From assembly GCA_031279575.1 (NCBI GenBank), contig JAITIG010000084.1, positions 1 through 9,564 on the forward strand: a stretch of DNA of 9,564 bases, given 5' to 3'. Position 1 is the stretch's first letter. Every line of letters starts with the position of its first letter. The notes beneath the pieces are model-generated. The model made no database searches, was not told the origin of the DNA, and saw nothing but the letters and a program-made list of their open reading frames with translations. The translations under genes were made by a program, and so were the position numbers. Of this stretch, positions 1-6,204 are shown piece after piece. The stretch is from Bifidobacteriaceae bacterium. Lineage in GTDB: Bacteria; Actinomycetota; Actinomycetes; Actinomycetales; WQXJ01.

Positions 1-1
1 C

Positions 2-97
2 GGCTCAGCGTACGGCTTAGCGGACGGCTCCGCGGCCGGCCGGGCGGACGGCTCGGCGGACGGCTTAGCGGACGGCTCCGCGGCCGGCCGGGCGGAC
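2..97 (+). repeat. 48-bp tandem repeat, two copies (12-bp sub-unit)
   Basis: Positions 2-49 and 50-97 are two 48-bp units that differ at only two bases near their starts (tca/tcg and tac/gac codons). Each unit is built from four 12-bp sub-units of the form ggc-nnn-gcg-gac/gcc. A degenerate continuation runs to about position 124. The period is a multiple of three and stays in the frame of the partial CDS. The array may extend beyond the left edge. Confidence 0.85.
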
Positions 98-127
98 GGC
101 CCAGCAGACGGCCAGGCCCGGCGGTGA
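2..127 (+). CDS. C-terminal end of an unidentified protein (partial, tetrapeptide-repeat tail)
   Basis: An open frame enters from the left edge with a codon boundary at position 2 and ends at a TGA at 125-127. The 41 visible residues are almost entirely a four-residue repeat of the form Gly-x-Ala-Asp/Ala/Tyr (GSAY, GLAD, GSAA, GRAD, GSAD, GLAD, GSAA, GRAD, GPAD, then GQARR and stop). No conserved domain is visible, so the function of the main body is unknown. AmrS genes often sit beside amrA/amrB (AMMECR1 and Memo-like proteins), so this could be the end of such a gene; that is only a guess from context. Two leucines use TTA (17-19 and 65-67), a very rare codon in GC-rich actinobacteria. Support for coding is the uninterrupted 12/48-nt periodicity in one frame and the parallel with tails on neighbouring genes. 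Without the upstream sequence this remains uncertain. Confidence 0.5.
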   Translation, partial: GSAYGLADGSAAGRADGSADGLADGSAAGRADGPADGQARR

Positions 128-146
128 TCCGCCTGCCTGGACCTGG

Positions 147-174
147 GCCAGCCCGCCGGCCGGACCGGGCTGGC
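147..174 (+). terminator. Hairpin between the upstream gene and amrS
   Basis: A perfect 9-bp inverted repeat, gccagcccg (147-155) and cgggctggc (166-174), encloses a 10-base GC-rich loop. It lies 20 bases after the upstream stop codon and 26 bases before the amrS start. No T-tract follows, so it is not a classical intrinsic terminator. It could be a GC-rich actinobacterial terminator, an mRNA 3'-end stabiliser or simply a product of high GC content. Confidence 0.35.
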
Positions 175-200
175 GCCGGCCGGCGGGGCGGGGTGGGGCC

Positions 201-1427
201 GTGACCACAGCCCGGCATTGGCATGTGGCCCCGGACGGGCGCGTCCAATGCGACCTGTGCCCGCGCTATTGCCGGTTGCGGCCCGGCCAGCGGGGGTTTT
301 GCTTTGTGCGCCAGAACCTGGACGGCAAGCTGGACCTGACCACCTACGGCCGCAGTTCCGGTTTCGCGGTCGACCCGGTGGAAAAGAAGCCCCTCTACCA
401 CTTTTGGCCGGGGGCGGAGGTGTTCTCGTTTGGGACCGCCGGGTGCAACCTGGCCTGCAAGTTCTGCCAGAACTGGCACATCTCCACAGCCCGGGACATG
501 GACGCGGTGATGGCGCGGGCCACCCCGGAGCAGATCGCGGCCGCGGCCGGCCGGGCGGGCTGCCAAGCGGTGGCCTACACCTACAACGACCCGATCATCT
601 TCACCGAGTACGCGGTCGACGCGGCGTTGGCCGCCCGCGCCGCCGGGTTGAAGAACATCGCCGTCAGCGCCGGCTACGTCACCTTGGAGGGCGCGCAGGA
701 CCTGTTTGGCCCGATGGACGCCGCCAACATCGACCTCAAAGCGTTTGACCAGGACTTTTACCGCAAAGTCACAGGCGGGCGCCTGGAGGTGGTGCTGGAC
801 GTGCTGCGCTACCTGGTGCGCCAGACAAGCGTGTGGACCGAGGTCACCACCTTGGTGATCCCAGGTTTGAACGATTCGCCAGCCGAGCTCGACCGGCTGA
901 CCGCCTGGGTGGCCGGCGAGTTGGGCCCAGATGTGCCGCTGCACCTGTCCGCCTTCCACCCGGCCGCCCGGATGCTTGACCGCCCGCCCACCCCGCTGCC
1001 GACTTTGCGCCAGGCCCGGCGCATAGCCCAAGCCAACGGCCTGCGGCACGTCTATTTGGGGAACGTTTGGAGCGGGGAGGGCAGCGCCACCAGCTGCCCC
1101 GGCTGCGGCGCGGTGCTGGTGGCCCGCGACGGCTACACGGTGAGGCGCCAGCGCCTCGGCCCGGACGGCGCCTGCCCCGATTGCGGCCAAGTGGTGGCGG
1201 GCCACTGGGCGGCTCCGGCCAGCTCGGCCAGCCCCGCCAGCCCGGCCAGTTCGGCCAGCCCGGCCAGCGCGGCCAGCCCGGCCAGCCCGGCCAGCCCGGC
1301 CAGCCCGGCCACCCCGGCCAGCCCCGCCAGCTCGGCCAGCCCCGCCAGCTCGGCCAGCCCGGTCCAAGGTGGGCAAACCATGGCCGGCAATTGGCGCCGC
1401 CGTGGCCCAACTGATCCCCCGGCTTGA
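201..1427 (+). CDS. amrS: AmmeMemoRadiSam-system radical SAM protein (AmrS/PflA-like) with a repeat tail
   Basis: A 408-residue protein starting at GTG 201, preceded by the G-rich sequence ggggtgggg as a possible ribosome site. An N-terminal cysteine cluster (C17, C20, C24, C34, in the pattern CxxCPxxC...GFC) leads into the radical-SAM motif CxxxCxxC at C82, C86 and C89, which should bind the 4Fe-4S cluster and S-adenosylmethionine. A C-terminal zinc-ribbon-like pair, CPGC (299-302) and CPDC (325-328), follows. This order is typical of the AmrS family, related to pyruvate formate-lyase activating enzymes, which is usually found with AMMECR1- and Memo-family partners. The physiological substrate of the family is not settled to my knowledge. 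The canonical protein should end near Trp336; the remaining 72 residues are extra and begin with 16 Ala-Ser-X triplets. It probably acts in the cytoplasm and needs low-oxygen conditions. It is not obviously part of the transporter operon, since 301 non-coding bases follow. Confidence 0.9.
   Translation: MTTARHWHVAPDGRVQCDLCPRYCRLRPGQRGFCFVRQNLDGKLDLTTYGRSSGFAVDPVEKKPLYHFWPGAEVFSFGTAGCNLACKFCQNWHISTARDMDAVMARATPEQIAAAAGRAGCQAVAYTYNDPIIFTEYAVDAALAARAAGLKNIAVSAGYVTLEGAQDLFGPMDAANIDLKAFDQDFYRKVTGGRLEVVLDVLRYLVRQTSVWTEVTTLVIPGLNDSPAELDRLTAWVAGELGPDVPLHLSAFHPAARMLDRPPTPLPTLRQARRIAQANGLRHVYLGNVWSGEGSATSCPGCGAVLVARDGYTVRRQRLGPDGACPDCGQVVAGHWAAPASSASPASPASSASPASAASPASPASPASPATPASPASSASPASSASPVQGGQTMAGNWRRRGPTDPPA
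1218..1361 (+). repeat. 9-bp coding minisatellite, 16 copies (Ala-Ser-Pro/Ser/Ala tail of AmrS)
   Basis: Sixteen successive 9-bp units of consensus gccagcccg encode Ala-Ser-Pro, with Ser or Ala replacing Pro in some units and one Ala-Thr-Pro. The array is exactly 144 bases, stays in frame, and lies directly after the end of the conserved AmrS fold. The unit-to-unit variation is mostly in the third codon (ccg, ccc, tcg, gcg). A 21-residue non-repetitive end (VQGGQTMAG... to the stop) follows it. Confidence 0.95.
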
Positions 1428-1526
1428 CCTGGCGCGGCATCGGCCTCTTCCCATTAGGGGATTCAGCGGCTAACCTGTCCTAGTTCGTTCCAGTTTGCTT
1501 GCAGTTGAGTTACTTTTTGGTTTCAC

Positions 1527-1549
1527 GGCGGGCGGCCCGGCCGCCCGCC
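1527..1549 (+). other. Perfect 11-bp GC palindrome with a one-base centre
   Basis: ggcgggcggcc (1527-1537), one C, then ggccgcccgcc (1539-1549) is a perfect inverted repeat. It lies directly after the T-rich stretch 1510-1523 and about 180 bases before the start of the binding-protein gene. A T-tract precedes rather than follows it on the + strand, so it is not a canonical terminator for amrS. A repressor operator or a stable mRNA hairpin are the alternatives. Confidence 0.5.
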
Positions 1550-1573
1550 TGCCATATTGGTTGAGGTAGGCGG

Positions 1574-1617
1574 ACACGCCGAACCGGTTGGGCCCCAAGG
1601 CCCGCCTGTCGGCGTGT
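1574..1617 (+). other. Long-range inverted repeat in the 5' leader
   Basis: acacgccga (1574-1582) is the perfect complement of tcggcgtgt (1609-1617). The 26-base interior contains a smaller imperfect palindrome around ttgggccccaa. It could form a cruciform-like leader hairpin in the mRNA of the binding-protein gene. I do not recognise a known riboswitch family in it. Confidence 0.4.
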
Positions 1618-1713
1618 TCCCACAACGGCCCGAGGCGATGTCCAGCGGCGCCGAAGCCGGCCCTAAACCCGGGGACCGGCTGCGCGAGACGGGCCGCCAG
1701 GCCCGACATGAGT

Positions 1714-1723
1714 AGGAAGGTGA
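1714..1723 (+). promoter_or_regulatory. Strong Shine-Dalgarno that fixes the livJ start
   Basis: aggaaggtga (1714-1723) closely matches the anti-Shine-Dalgarno complement and ends five bases before ATG 1729. It supports ATG 1729 over the in-frame ATGs at 1588 and 1708, which have no comparable site. The same site is less well spaced for ATG 1735. Confidence 0.75.
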
Positions 1724-1728
1724 CGGTT

Positions 1729-2913
1729 ATGGCAATGAGGAAGAAAGCGGCGGCGGCCTTCGCGGCCTTGGCCGCCGCGGCGGCGCTGGCCGGGTGCGGC
1801 GGCGGTGTGGCTGGCGGCGACAACACCGCTGGCGGCGACGCCAACACCGGCGAGCCGATCAAACTGGGCATGCTCGCCCCCTTCTCCGGCTCGGAGGCGG
1901 CCTTCGGCCCCTACATGGAGAACGGCGCCCAATTGGCGATCAATGAAATCAATGCGGCGGGCGGCGTGTTGGGCCGCGACCTCGAGTTGGTGGCCGAGGA
2001 TGACGCCTGCGACCCGACCACAGCGGCCGCGGGCGCCAACAAACTGGTGACCCAGAAGGTGGTGGCCTCGGTGGGCGGCTACTGCTCCGGCGCCACCATT
2101 CCCACAGTGGACATTTTCGCCGAGGCGAAGATCCCCATGGTGATACCGGCCGCCAACGCCAACGACTTGGTGGGGCTCAACCCCTTCAACTTCATGATCA
2201 ACGGCACCGGCGCCCAGCAGGCCGCCACCGTCTTGGCCTACGCCAAGCACGAGGGCCTGTCCAAAGCGGCCGTGCTGGATGACAACTCGGCCTACGCGGT
2301 CGACCTGGCGGACACCTTTGTGGACCAGGCCACCGCCGACGGGTCGGTCGCGATTGTGCTTGACGAGTCGGTCAACCCCGATGAGCAGGACTACTCGCCC
2401 AACGTCAACAACATTGTCAAAGCCGCCCCCGACCTGGTGTTCTGGTCCGGCTACTACCAGGAGGGCGGGCTCATCATCAAGCAGCTGAGGGCGGCCGGCT
2501 ACACCGGCGCGGTGCTGGTGGGCGACGGCTCGGTGGACGCCAAGCTGGCGGAGATCGCCGGCGCGGACGCCGCCAAGGGCGTGGTGGGCACCTTCACCCA
2601 GACCCCGGACATGCTGGAGGGCCAAGACCAGTGGATCAGCGATTACACGGCGCTGGCCGGCGCTGACCCGGGCCCCTACTCGACCCAAAGCTACGACGCG
2701 GTGCGCATTGTGGCCGAGGCGATCAAGAACGCCGGCTCGACCGATGGCGACAAAATCGTCCAAGCGCTCGAGGCCATCGACGGGTTTGAGCTGTTCTCCG
2801 GGCCGCTGAAGTTCACCCCCGAGCACACTTTGTCCGCAGGCGGCTTCGTGGTGGTGGAGGTCGGCGAGGACGGCGTGTTCAAGCTGAAGGCCAACCCGGC
2901 CACGGATTACTGA
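1729..2913 (+). CDS. livJ: Branched-chain amino acid type ABC transporter, substrate-binding lipoprotein
   Basis: A 394-residue protein of the LivJ/LivK family (periplasmic-binding-protein-like, type I fold). From ATG 1729 it opens with a short basic region (MRKK), an alanine-rich hydrophobic stretch and a lipobox LAGC with the acylated cysteine at residue 23, so it should be a membrane-anchored extracytoplasmic lipoprotein. A Gly/Asp/Asn-rich linker follows, with a small AGGDNT/AGGDANT duplication. The ligand-binding fold starts near residue 44 (IKLGMLAPFSG). Cys94 and Cys119 are 25 residues apart, matching the disulfide loop known in leucine-binding proteins. The family motif PLKFTPEHT lies near the C-terminus. 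It captures the substrate and delivers it to LivHM. Family members bind leucine/isoleucine/valine but also many other amino acids and amides; the proline-family enzymes downstream make a proline-like ligand possible. It is the first gene of the operon. Confidence 0.92.
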   Translation: MAMRKKAAAAFAALAAAAALAGCGGGVAGGDNTAGGDANTGEPIKLGMLAPFSGSEAAFGPYMENGAQLAINEINAAGGVLGRDLELVAEDDACDPTTAAAGANKLVTQKVVASVGGYCSGATIPTVDIFAEAKIPMVIPAANANDLVGLNPFNFMINGTGAQQAATVLAYAKHEGLSKAAVLDDNSAYAVDLADTFVDQATADGSVAIVLDESVNPDEQDYSPNVNNIVKAAPDLVFWSGYYQEGGLIIKQLRAAGYTGAVLVGDGSVDAKLAEIAGADAAKGVVGTFTQTPDMLEGQDQWISDYTALAGADPGPYSTQSYDAVRIVAEAIKNAGSTDGDKIVQALEAIDGFELFSGPLKFTPEHTLSAGGFVVVEVGEDGVFKLKANPATDY

Positions 2914-2920
2914 TGCTGGT

Positions 2921-2967
2921 GGGGCCCGCCGCTCCCCGCCGCTCCCAAGGGCGGATCGGCGGGCCCC
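2921..2967 (+). terminator. Nested GC hairpin after livJ (attenuator or mRNA stabiliser)
   Basis: ggggcccgccg (2921-2931) pairs perfectly with cggcgggcccc (2957-2967). An inner stem, ccgcc (2936-2940) with ggcgg (2950-2954), can form inside the loop. It begins 8 bases after the livJ stop. No T-tract follows, so partial termination or 3'-end protection of a livJ-only transcript is more likely than a complete stop. Such a device would give excess binding protein over permease, as is common in ABC operons; the role is inferred. Confidence 0.6.
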
Positions 2968-2972
2968 CTCCC

Positions 2973-3000
2973 GGCTTGCCACCCCAGCTGGTGGCAGGCC
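2973..3000 (+). terminator. Second hairpin between livJ and livH
   Basis: ggcttgccacc (2973-2983) pairs with ggtggcaggcc (2990-3000) over 11 positions, ten Watson-Crick and one G-U, around a six-base loop (ccagct). It lies six bases after the first hairpin and 26 bases before the livH start. Like the first it lacks a T-tract. Two hairpins in tandem make this gap look like a dosage-control element. Confidence 0.55.
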
Positions 3001-3025
3001 CAGGGCAAGGGAAACGAAACACTTC

Positions 3026-3940
3026 ATGGAGCTAGTCGATATCCCCCAGGTTGTCTGGGACGGGCTGTTTGTGGGCGCCTTTTACGCGTTGGTCGCCCTG
3101 GGTTATTCGATGGTGTACGGCATCATCAAATTGTTGAACTTCGCCCACGGCGATGTTTACATGATCGGGGCGTTTGTCGCGTTCACCATTTTGACGGGCC
3201 TGACGGGCATCCCGGCCCAGGTCTCGCTGGTGGTGCTGCTGGCCGTGCTGGTGGCGACGATGGCGTTGACGGGCGCCCTGGGGGTGTTTGTCGAGCGGGT
3301 GGCCTACCGCCCGCTGCGCGGCGGGCCGCGCTTGACGGTGCTGATCACCGCGGTGGGCGTCTCGTTTGTGCTGGAGTACGCCGTTTCGCTGATGACGCAG
3401 GCCAGCCCCCGGGTTTTCCCGGCCCAGTTCCAACTGGCGGGCCGCACCATGCACATCATGGGCGCGCGGGTGACTGTGCCGCAGATTGTGCTGGTGGGGG
3501 TGGCGGCGGCTTTGATGTTCTTGCTGCAGCGCTATGTGATGCACTCGCGCGAGGGCCGCGCCATGCGGGCGGTGGCCTTGGACGCGCAGGCCACCAAACT
3601 GATGGGCGTCAACGTTGACGCGGTCATCTCGAAAACGTTCTTCATCGGCTCGGCGCTGGCCGGGGCGGCCGGGGTGATGGCCGGCGCCTACTACGGCAAG
3701 ATCGACTTCTTGATGGGCTTCATCATCGGCTTGAAGGCTTTCACCGCGGCGGTGATCGGCGGCATCGGCTCGCTTTACGGGGCCATGCTGGGCGGCTTGG
3801 TGCTGGGCTTGCTTGAGTCGGCTTCGACGGCCTGGCTGGGCGGCGAGTGGCGCGATGTGGTGGCCTTCGCCATTTTGATCATCTTCTTGTCCTTCAAGCC
3901 CACCGGCATACTGGGGGCCCGAGTGGTGGAGAGGATGTGA
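3026..3940 (+). CDS. livH: Branched-chain amino acid type ABC transporter permease LivH
   Basis: A 304-residue integral membrane protein with about eight hydrophobic segments, the normal length for LivH. Family hallmarks include LNFAHGDVYMIGAF near residue 40, the cytoplasmic loop AVALDAQATKLMGVN that contacts the ATPases, and the late GLKAFTAAVIGGIGS motif. It pairs with LivM to form the transmembrane channel for the substrate delivered by LivJ. ATG 3026 gives the expected short N-terminus before the first membrane segment, but its ribosome site is weak: AAGGG at 3007-3011 is 14 bases away. Translation may therefore be lower than that of livJ. The last codons carry the ribosome site of livM, and the two genes overlap by four bases. 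Confidence 0.93.
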   Translation: MELVDIPQVVWDGLFVGAFYALVALGYSMVYGIIKLLNFAHGDVYMIGAFVAFTILTGLTGIPAQVSLVVLLAVLVATMALTGALGVFVERVAYRPLRGGPRLTVLITAVGVSFVLEYAVSLMTQASPRVFPAQFQLAGRTMHIMGARVTVPQIVLVGVAAALMFLLQRYVMHSREGRAMRAVALDAQATKLMGVNVDAVISKTFFIGSALAGAAGVMAGAYYGKIDFLMGFIIGLKAFTAAVIGGIGSLYGAMLGGLVLGLLESASTAWLGGEWRDVVAFAILIIFLSFKPTGILGARVVERM

Positions 3941-5430
3941 GCCGCGTGGGACCTTTGATCGGTGGCCAGCCCAGCTGGCGGTTGCCCGCCCCCAGGCCCA
4001 AGTACGTGCGGGTTCATGTGGGCTCCAAGGGGTTGCTTGGCCCCAGGCGGTTTATGGACGCGGTCGGTTTGGCGCTGTTCTTGGTGGCGTTCTTTTTGCC
4101 GTTCATAACCTCGGACGCCTACATCATGTCGATTGGCACCTCGGCCGCGATTTTTGTGATGCTGGCCTCTGGTTTGAACGTGGTGGTGGGCTACGCCGGA
4201 CTGCTCGACTTGGGCTATGTGGCGTTTTTCGCCGTCGGCGCCTACGTCTCGGGGATCATGTCGACCCGGTATGGCTGGGACATGCTCCCCACCATCCCGG
4301 TGGTGCTGGTGGCCTGCGTCATTGCCGGGGTTGTGATTGGCGGCCCAACTCTGCGCCTGCGCTCCGACTACCTGGCTATTGTGACGCTCGGCTTTGGCGA
4401 GATCATCCGCCGGGTGGCCCAAAATGTCGACATCACGGGCGGCGCGACCGGCATCTACGGCATCAAGAAGTTCAGTTTCTTCGGGATCGACTTGTCCCAG
4501 AGCATTCATCTGTTCGGCATCACCTTCCCGCCCAACGTCTCGTTTTACATGTTCACGGTGGCCTGCATGGGCATCGCGGTGGTGGCCGCCGCCCGCCTGG
4601 CCAAGGGCCGCATGGGCCGCGCCTGGCAGGCGGTGCGCGATGACGAGGACGCCGCCGAGGCGATGGGCATCAACACCTACACCACCAAGTTGACGGCCTA
4701 TGTCACCGGCGCGATTTGGGGCGGGATGGCCGGGATGCTGCAAGGCGCCCATATTGGCGGGATCTCGCCCACCCAGTTCATGTTCTTGAACTCGGCTTTG
4801 ATTTTGATGGCGGTGGTGATGGGCGGCATGGGCTCAACCCCCGGCGTGATTATTGGCGGGTTGGCTATTTCGCTTCTGCCGGAGGTTCTGCGCGAGGCCC
4901 AAAACGCCCGCTATCTGCTGTTCGGGTTGGCTTTGGTGGCGGTGATGGTGTTCCGCCCCAAGGGTTTGTGGCCCGCCAATTGGCATTTGCCGTTCCTGGG
5001 CACGGGCCGCACTTTGCGCACGGACGTCTTGGTGGACCCCGGCGGCGCGACCGCCCCCGGCCCGCCCCACCCCTCCGAATTGCACGATGCCGCCGCCCAG
5101 GCCGCGCAACCGCCTGCCGCCACCGCGCTGGGCGCCGGTGAGACGGCATCGGCCGCCGCCGAGGCCCGGCCACAGGGAGCGGCCGCCGCGTTCGGGGCCG
5201 GGCAGACAGCATCGGCCGCCGCCCAGGCTGGGGAACCGGGAGGCGCGGCGCTGGGCGCCGGAGAGACGGCATCGGCCGCCGCCCAGGCCGCGCAACCGCC
5301 TGCCGCCACCGCGCTGGGCGCCGGCGAGACGGCATCGGCCGCCGCCCAGGCTGGGGAACCGGGAGGCGCCGGCGCGCTGGGGGACGGGCAGACGGCATCG
5401 GACGCCGCGAGCGAGGGGGGAGAGCGATGA
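3937..5430 (+). CDS. livM: Branched-chain amino acid type ABC transporter permease LivM with a long repeat tail
   Basis: A 497-residue protein from GTG 3937. The start overlaps the livH stop (GTGA) and follows GGAGAGG at 3928-3934, which makes it far better than the upstream in-frame ATG 3847 inside livH. Residues up to about 350 form a normal LivM: a basic cytoplasmic start, multiple membrane segments, the motif SGLNVVVGYAGLLDLGYVAF, the ATPase-contacting loop AVRDDEDAAEAMGIN near residue 230, and the usual end at RPKGLW (340-345). It partners with LivH in the channel. The last ~150 residues are not part of the family: a linker to residue 384, then five 20-21-residue Ala/Gly-rich repeats (385-488) and a short acidic end. 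The tail should lie in the cytoplasm, on the ATPase side. The livG ribosome site GGGGGGAGAG is embedded in the final codons. Confidence 0.92.
   Translation: MSRVGPLIGGQPSWRLPAPRPKYVRVHVGSKGLLGPRRFMDAVGLALFLVAFFLPFITSDAYIMSIGTSAAIFVMLASGLNVVVGYAGLLDLGYVAFFAVGAYVSGIMSTRYGWDMLPTIPVVLVACVIAGVVIGGPTLRLRSDYLAIVTLGFGEIIRRVAQNVDITGGATGIYGIKKFSFFGIDLSQSIHLFGITFPPNVSFYMFTVACMGIAVVAAARLAKGRMGRAWQAVRDDEDAAEAMGINTYTTKLTAYVTGAIWGGMAGMLQGAHIGGISPTQFMFLNSALILMAVVMGGMGSTPGVIIGGLAISLLPEVLREAQNARYLLFGLALVAVMVFRPKGLWPANWHLPFLGTGRTLRTDVLVDPGGATAPGPPHPSELHDAAAQAAQPPAATALGAGETASAAAEARPQGAAAAFGAGQTASAAAQAGEPGGAALGAGETASAAAQAAQPPAATALGAGETASAAAQAGEPGGAGALGDGQTASDAASEGGER
5089..5400 (+). repeat. 60-63-bp coding minisatellite, five copies (LivM tail)
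   Basis: Five in-frame units occupy 5089-5151, 5152-5214, 5215-5274, 5275-5337 and 5338-5400 (63, 63, 60, 63 and 63 nt). Each begins with three alanines and ends in (E/Q)TAS. Units 1 and 4 are identical except for one silent base (ggt/ggc). Units 3 and 5 share their first halves (QAGEPGG). The order A-B-C-A-C suggests a past duplication of more than one unit. Indels are multiples of three. Confidence 0.95.
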
Positions 5431-6203
5431 GCGCCGAGGCGGACCGCGTGCTGCGGGTGACCGACTTGAAAGTGCATTTCGGGGGCGTCAAAGCGGTCGA
5501 CGGGCTGGGCTTCTCGGTCCGGCGCGGCGAGATCGTGTCGATGATCGGGCCCAACGGCGCCGGCAAAACCTCCGCCTTCAACTGCATCACCGGTTTCTAC
5601 AAGCCGACCGCCGGCTCCGTCGCCTTCAACGGGCGCGACATCACCGGCTTTAGGCCGTCGCGGATCACCAAGCTGGGCATGGCGCGCACCTTCCAAAACC
5701 TGCGGCTGTTCGCGGACTTGTCGGTGGTGGACAACGTCCGCACCGGCGAGCACACGCGGGTCAAGGAGAACCTGCTTGACACCGTGTTCCACACGCCGCG
5801 CTACCGCAAGCAGGAGAAGTGCTCGCTGGAGGCGGCGCGCGGCTGGCTCGACTTTGTGGGCTACGCCGAGACGGAGGACGCCTTTGTCTCGGCCCTGCCT
5901 TACGGCGAGCGGCGCCGGGTCGAGATCGCCCGGGCGCTGGCCAGCGAACCGGAGCTGCTGCTGCTGGACGAGCCCGGGGCCGGCCTCAACCACGGCGAGA
6001 AAGCCGAACTGTTGGACCTGATCCGCCGCATCCAGGCGCTGGGGGTCTCGATTGTGCTGATCGAACACGACATGGGGCTGGTGATGGAGGTCTCGGAGCG
6101 GGTGGTGGTGATGAACTACGGCAAGGAGATCGCGGACGGCACCCCGGCCGAGGTCAAAGCCGACCCGCAGGTGATCGAAGCCTATTTGGGCGCGGAGGAG
6201 TGA
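5427..6203 (+). CDS. livG: Branched-chain amino acid type ABC transporter ATP-binding protein LivG
   Basis: A 258-residue ABC ATPase. Walker A is GPNGAGKT (41-48), the Q-loop region is RTFQNLRLF, the signature is LPYGERRR (157-164), Walker B is LLLLDEP (177-183), and the switch histidine is H214 in EHDM. The LPYG form of the signature and the roughly 255-residue length, with a longer helical domain than LivF, separate LivG from LivF. It binds the cytoplasmic face of LivHM and drives transport by ATP hydrolysis with LivF. The start overlaps the livM stop (ATGA, 5427-5430) with a strong purine-rich ribosome site just upstream, so translation is probably coupled. No repeat tract is present. Confidence 0.95.
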   Translation: MSAEADRVLRVTDLKVHFGGVKAVDGLGFSVRRGEIVSMIGPNGAGKTSAFNCITGFYKPTAGSVAFNGRDITGFRPSRITKLGMARTFQNLRLFADLSVVDNVRTGEHTRVKENLLDTVFHTPRYRKQEKCSLEAARGWLDFVGYAETEDAFVSALPYGERRRVEIARALASEPELLLLDEPGAGLNHGEKAELLDLIRRIQALGVSIVLIEHDMGLVMEVSERVVVMNYGKEIADGTPAEVKADPQVIEAYLGAEE

Positions 6204-6204
6204 G

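Larger units (their letters stand above)
1428..1728 (+). promoter_or_regulatory. Non-coding region, probable promoter and leader of the transporter operon
   Basis: This 301-base gap separates amrS from the binding-protein gene and has no convincing gene on either strand. The stretch 1450-1526 is clearly richer in A and T than its surroundings (for example ttactttttggttt at 1510-1523), as expected for promoter DNA. I cannot point to a well-spaced -35/-10 pair; TTGCTT (1495-1500) and TTGCAG (1499-1504) are possible -35 boxes but lack a good partner. Two inverted repeats lie downstream (1527-1549 and 1574-1617) and could act as operator, leader structure or terminator of amrS. The promoter assignment is inferred from position. 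Confidence 0.4.

Noticed and set aside
1588..1728. Extended N-terminus of the binding protein from ATG 1588
   Set aside because: It would put 47 non-conserved residues before the signal peptide. The strong Shine-Dalgarno at 1714-1723 and the lipoprotein signal both fit ATG 1729.
2921..3000. Classical Rho-independent terminators after livJ
   Set aside because: Neither hairpin is followed by a T-tract. I keep them as possible attenuators or mRNA stabilisers only.
1663..3027. A 454-codon minus-strand open frame over the livJ gene
   Set aside because: The translation is rich in His, Gly and Arg with no family motifs. The + strand encodes a complete binding lipoprotein with lipobox and ribosome site.
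3847..3936. LivM start at ATG 3847 inside livH
   Set aside because: The 30 added residues are non-conserved and overlap livH coding sequence. GTG 3937 has a good ribosome site and a GTGA overlap.
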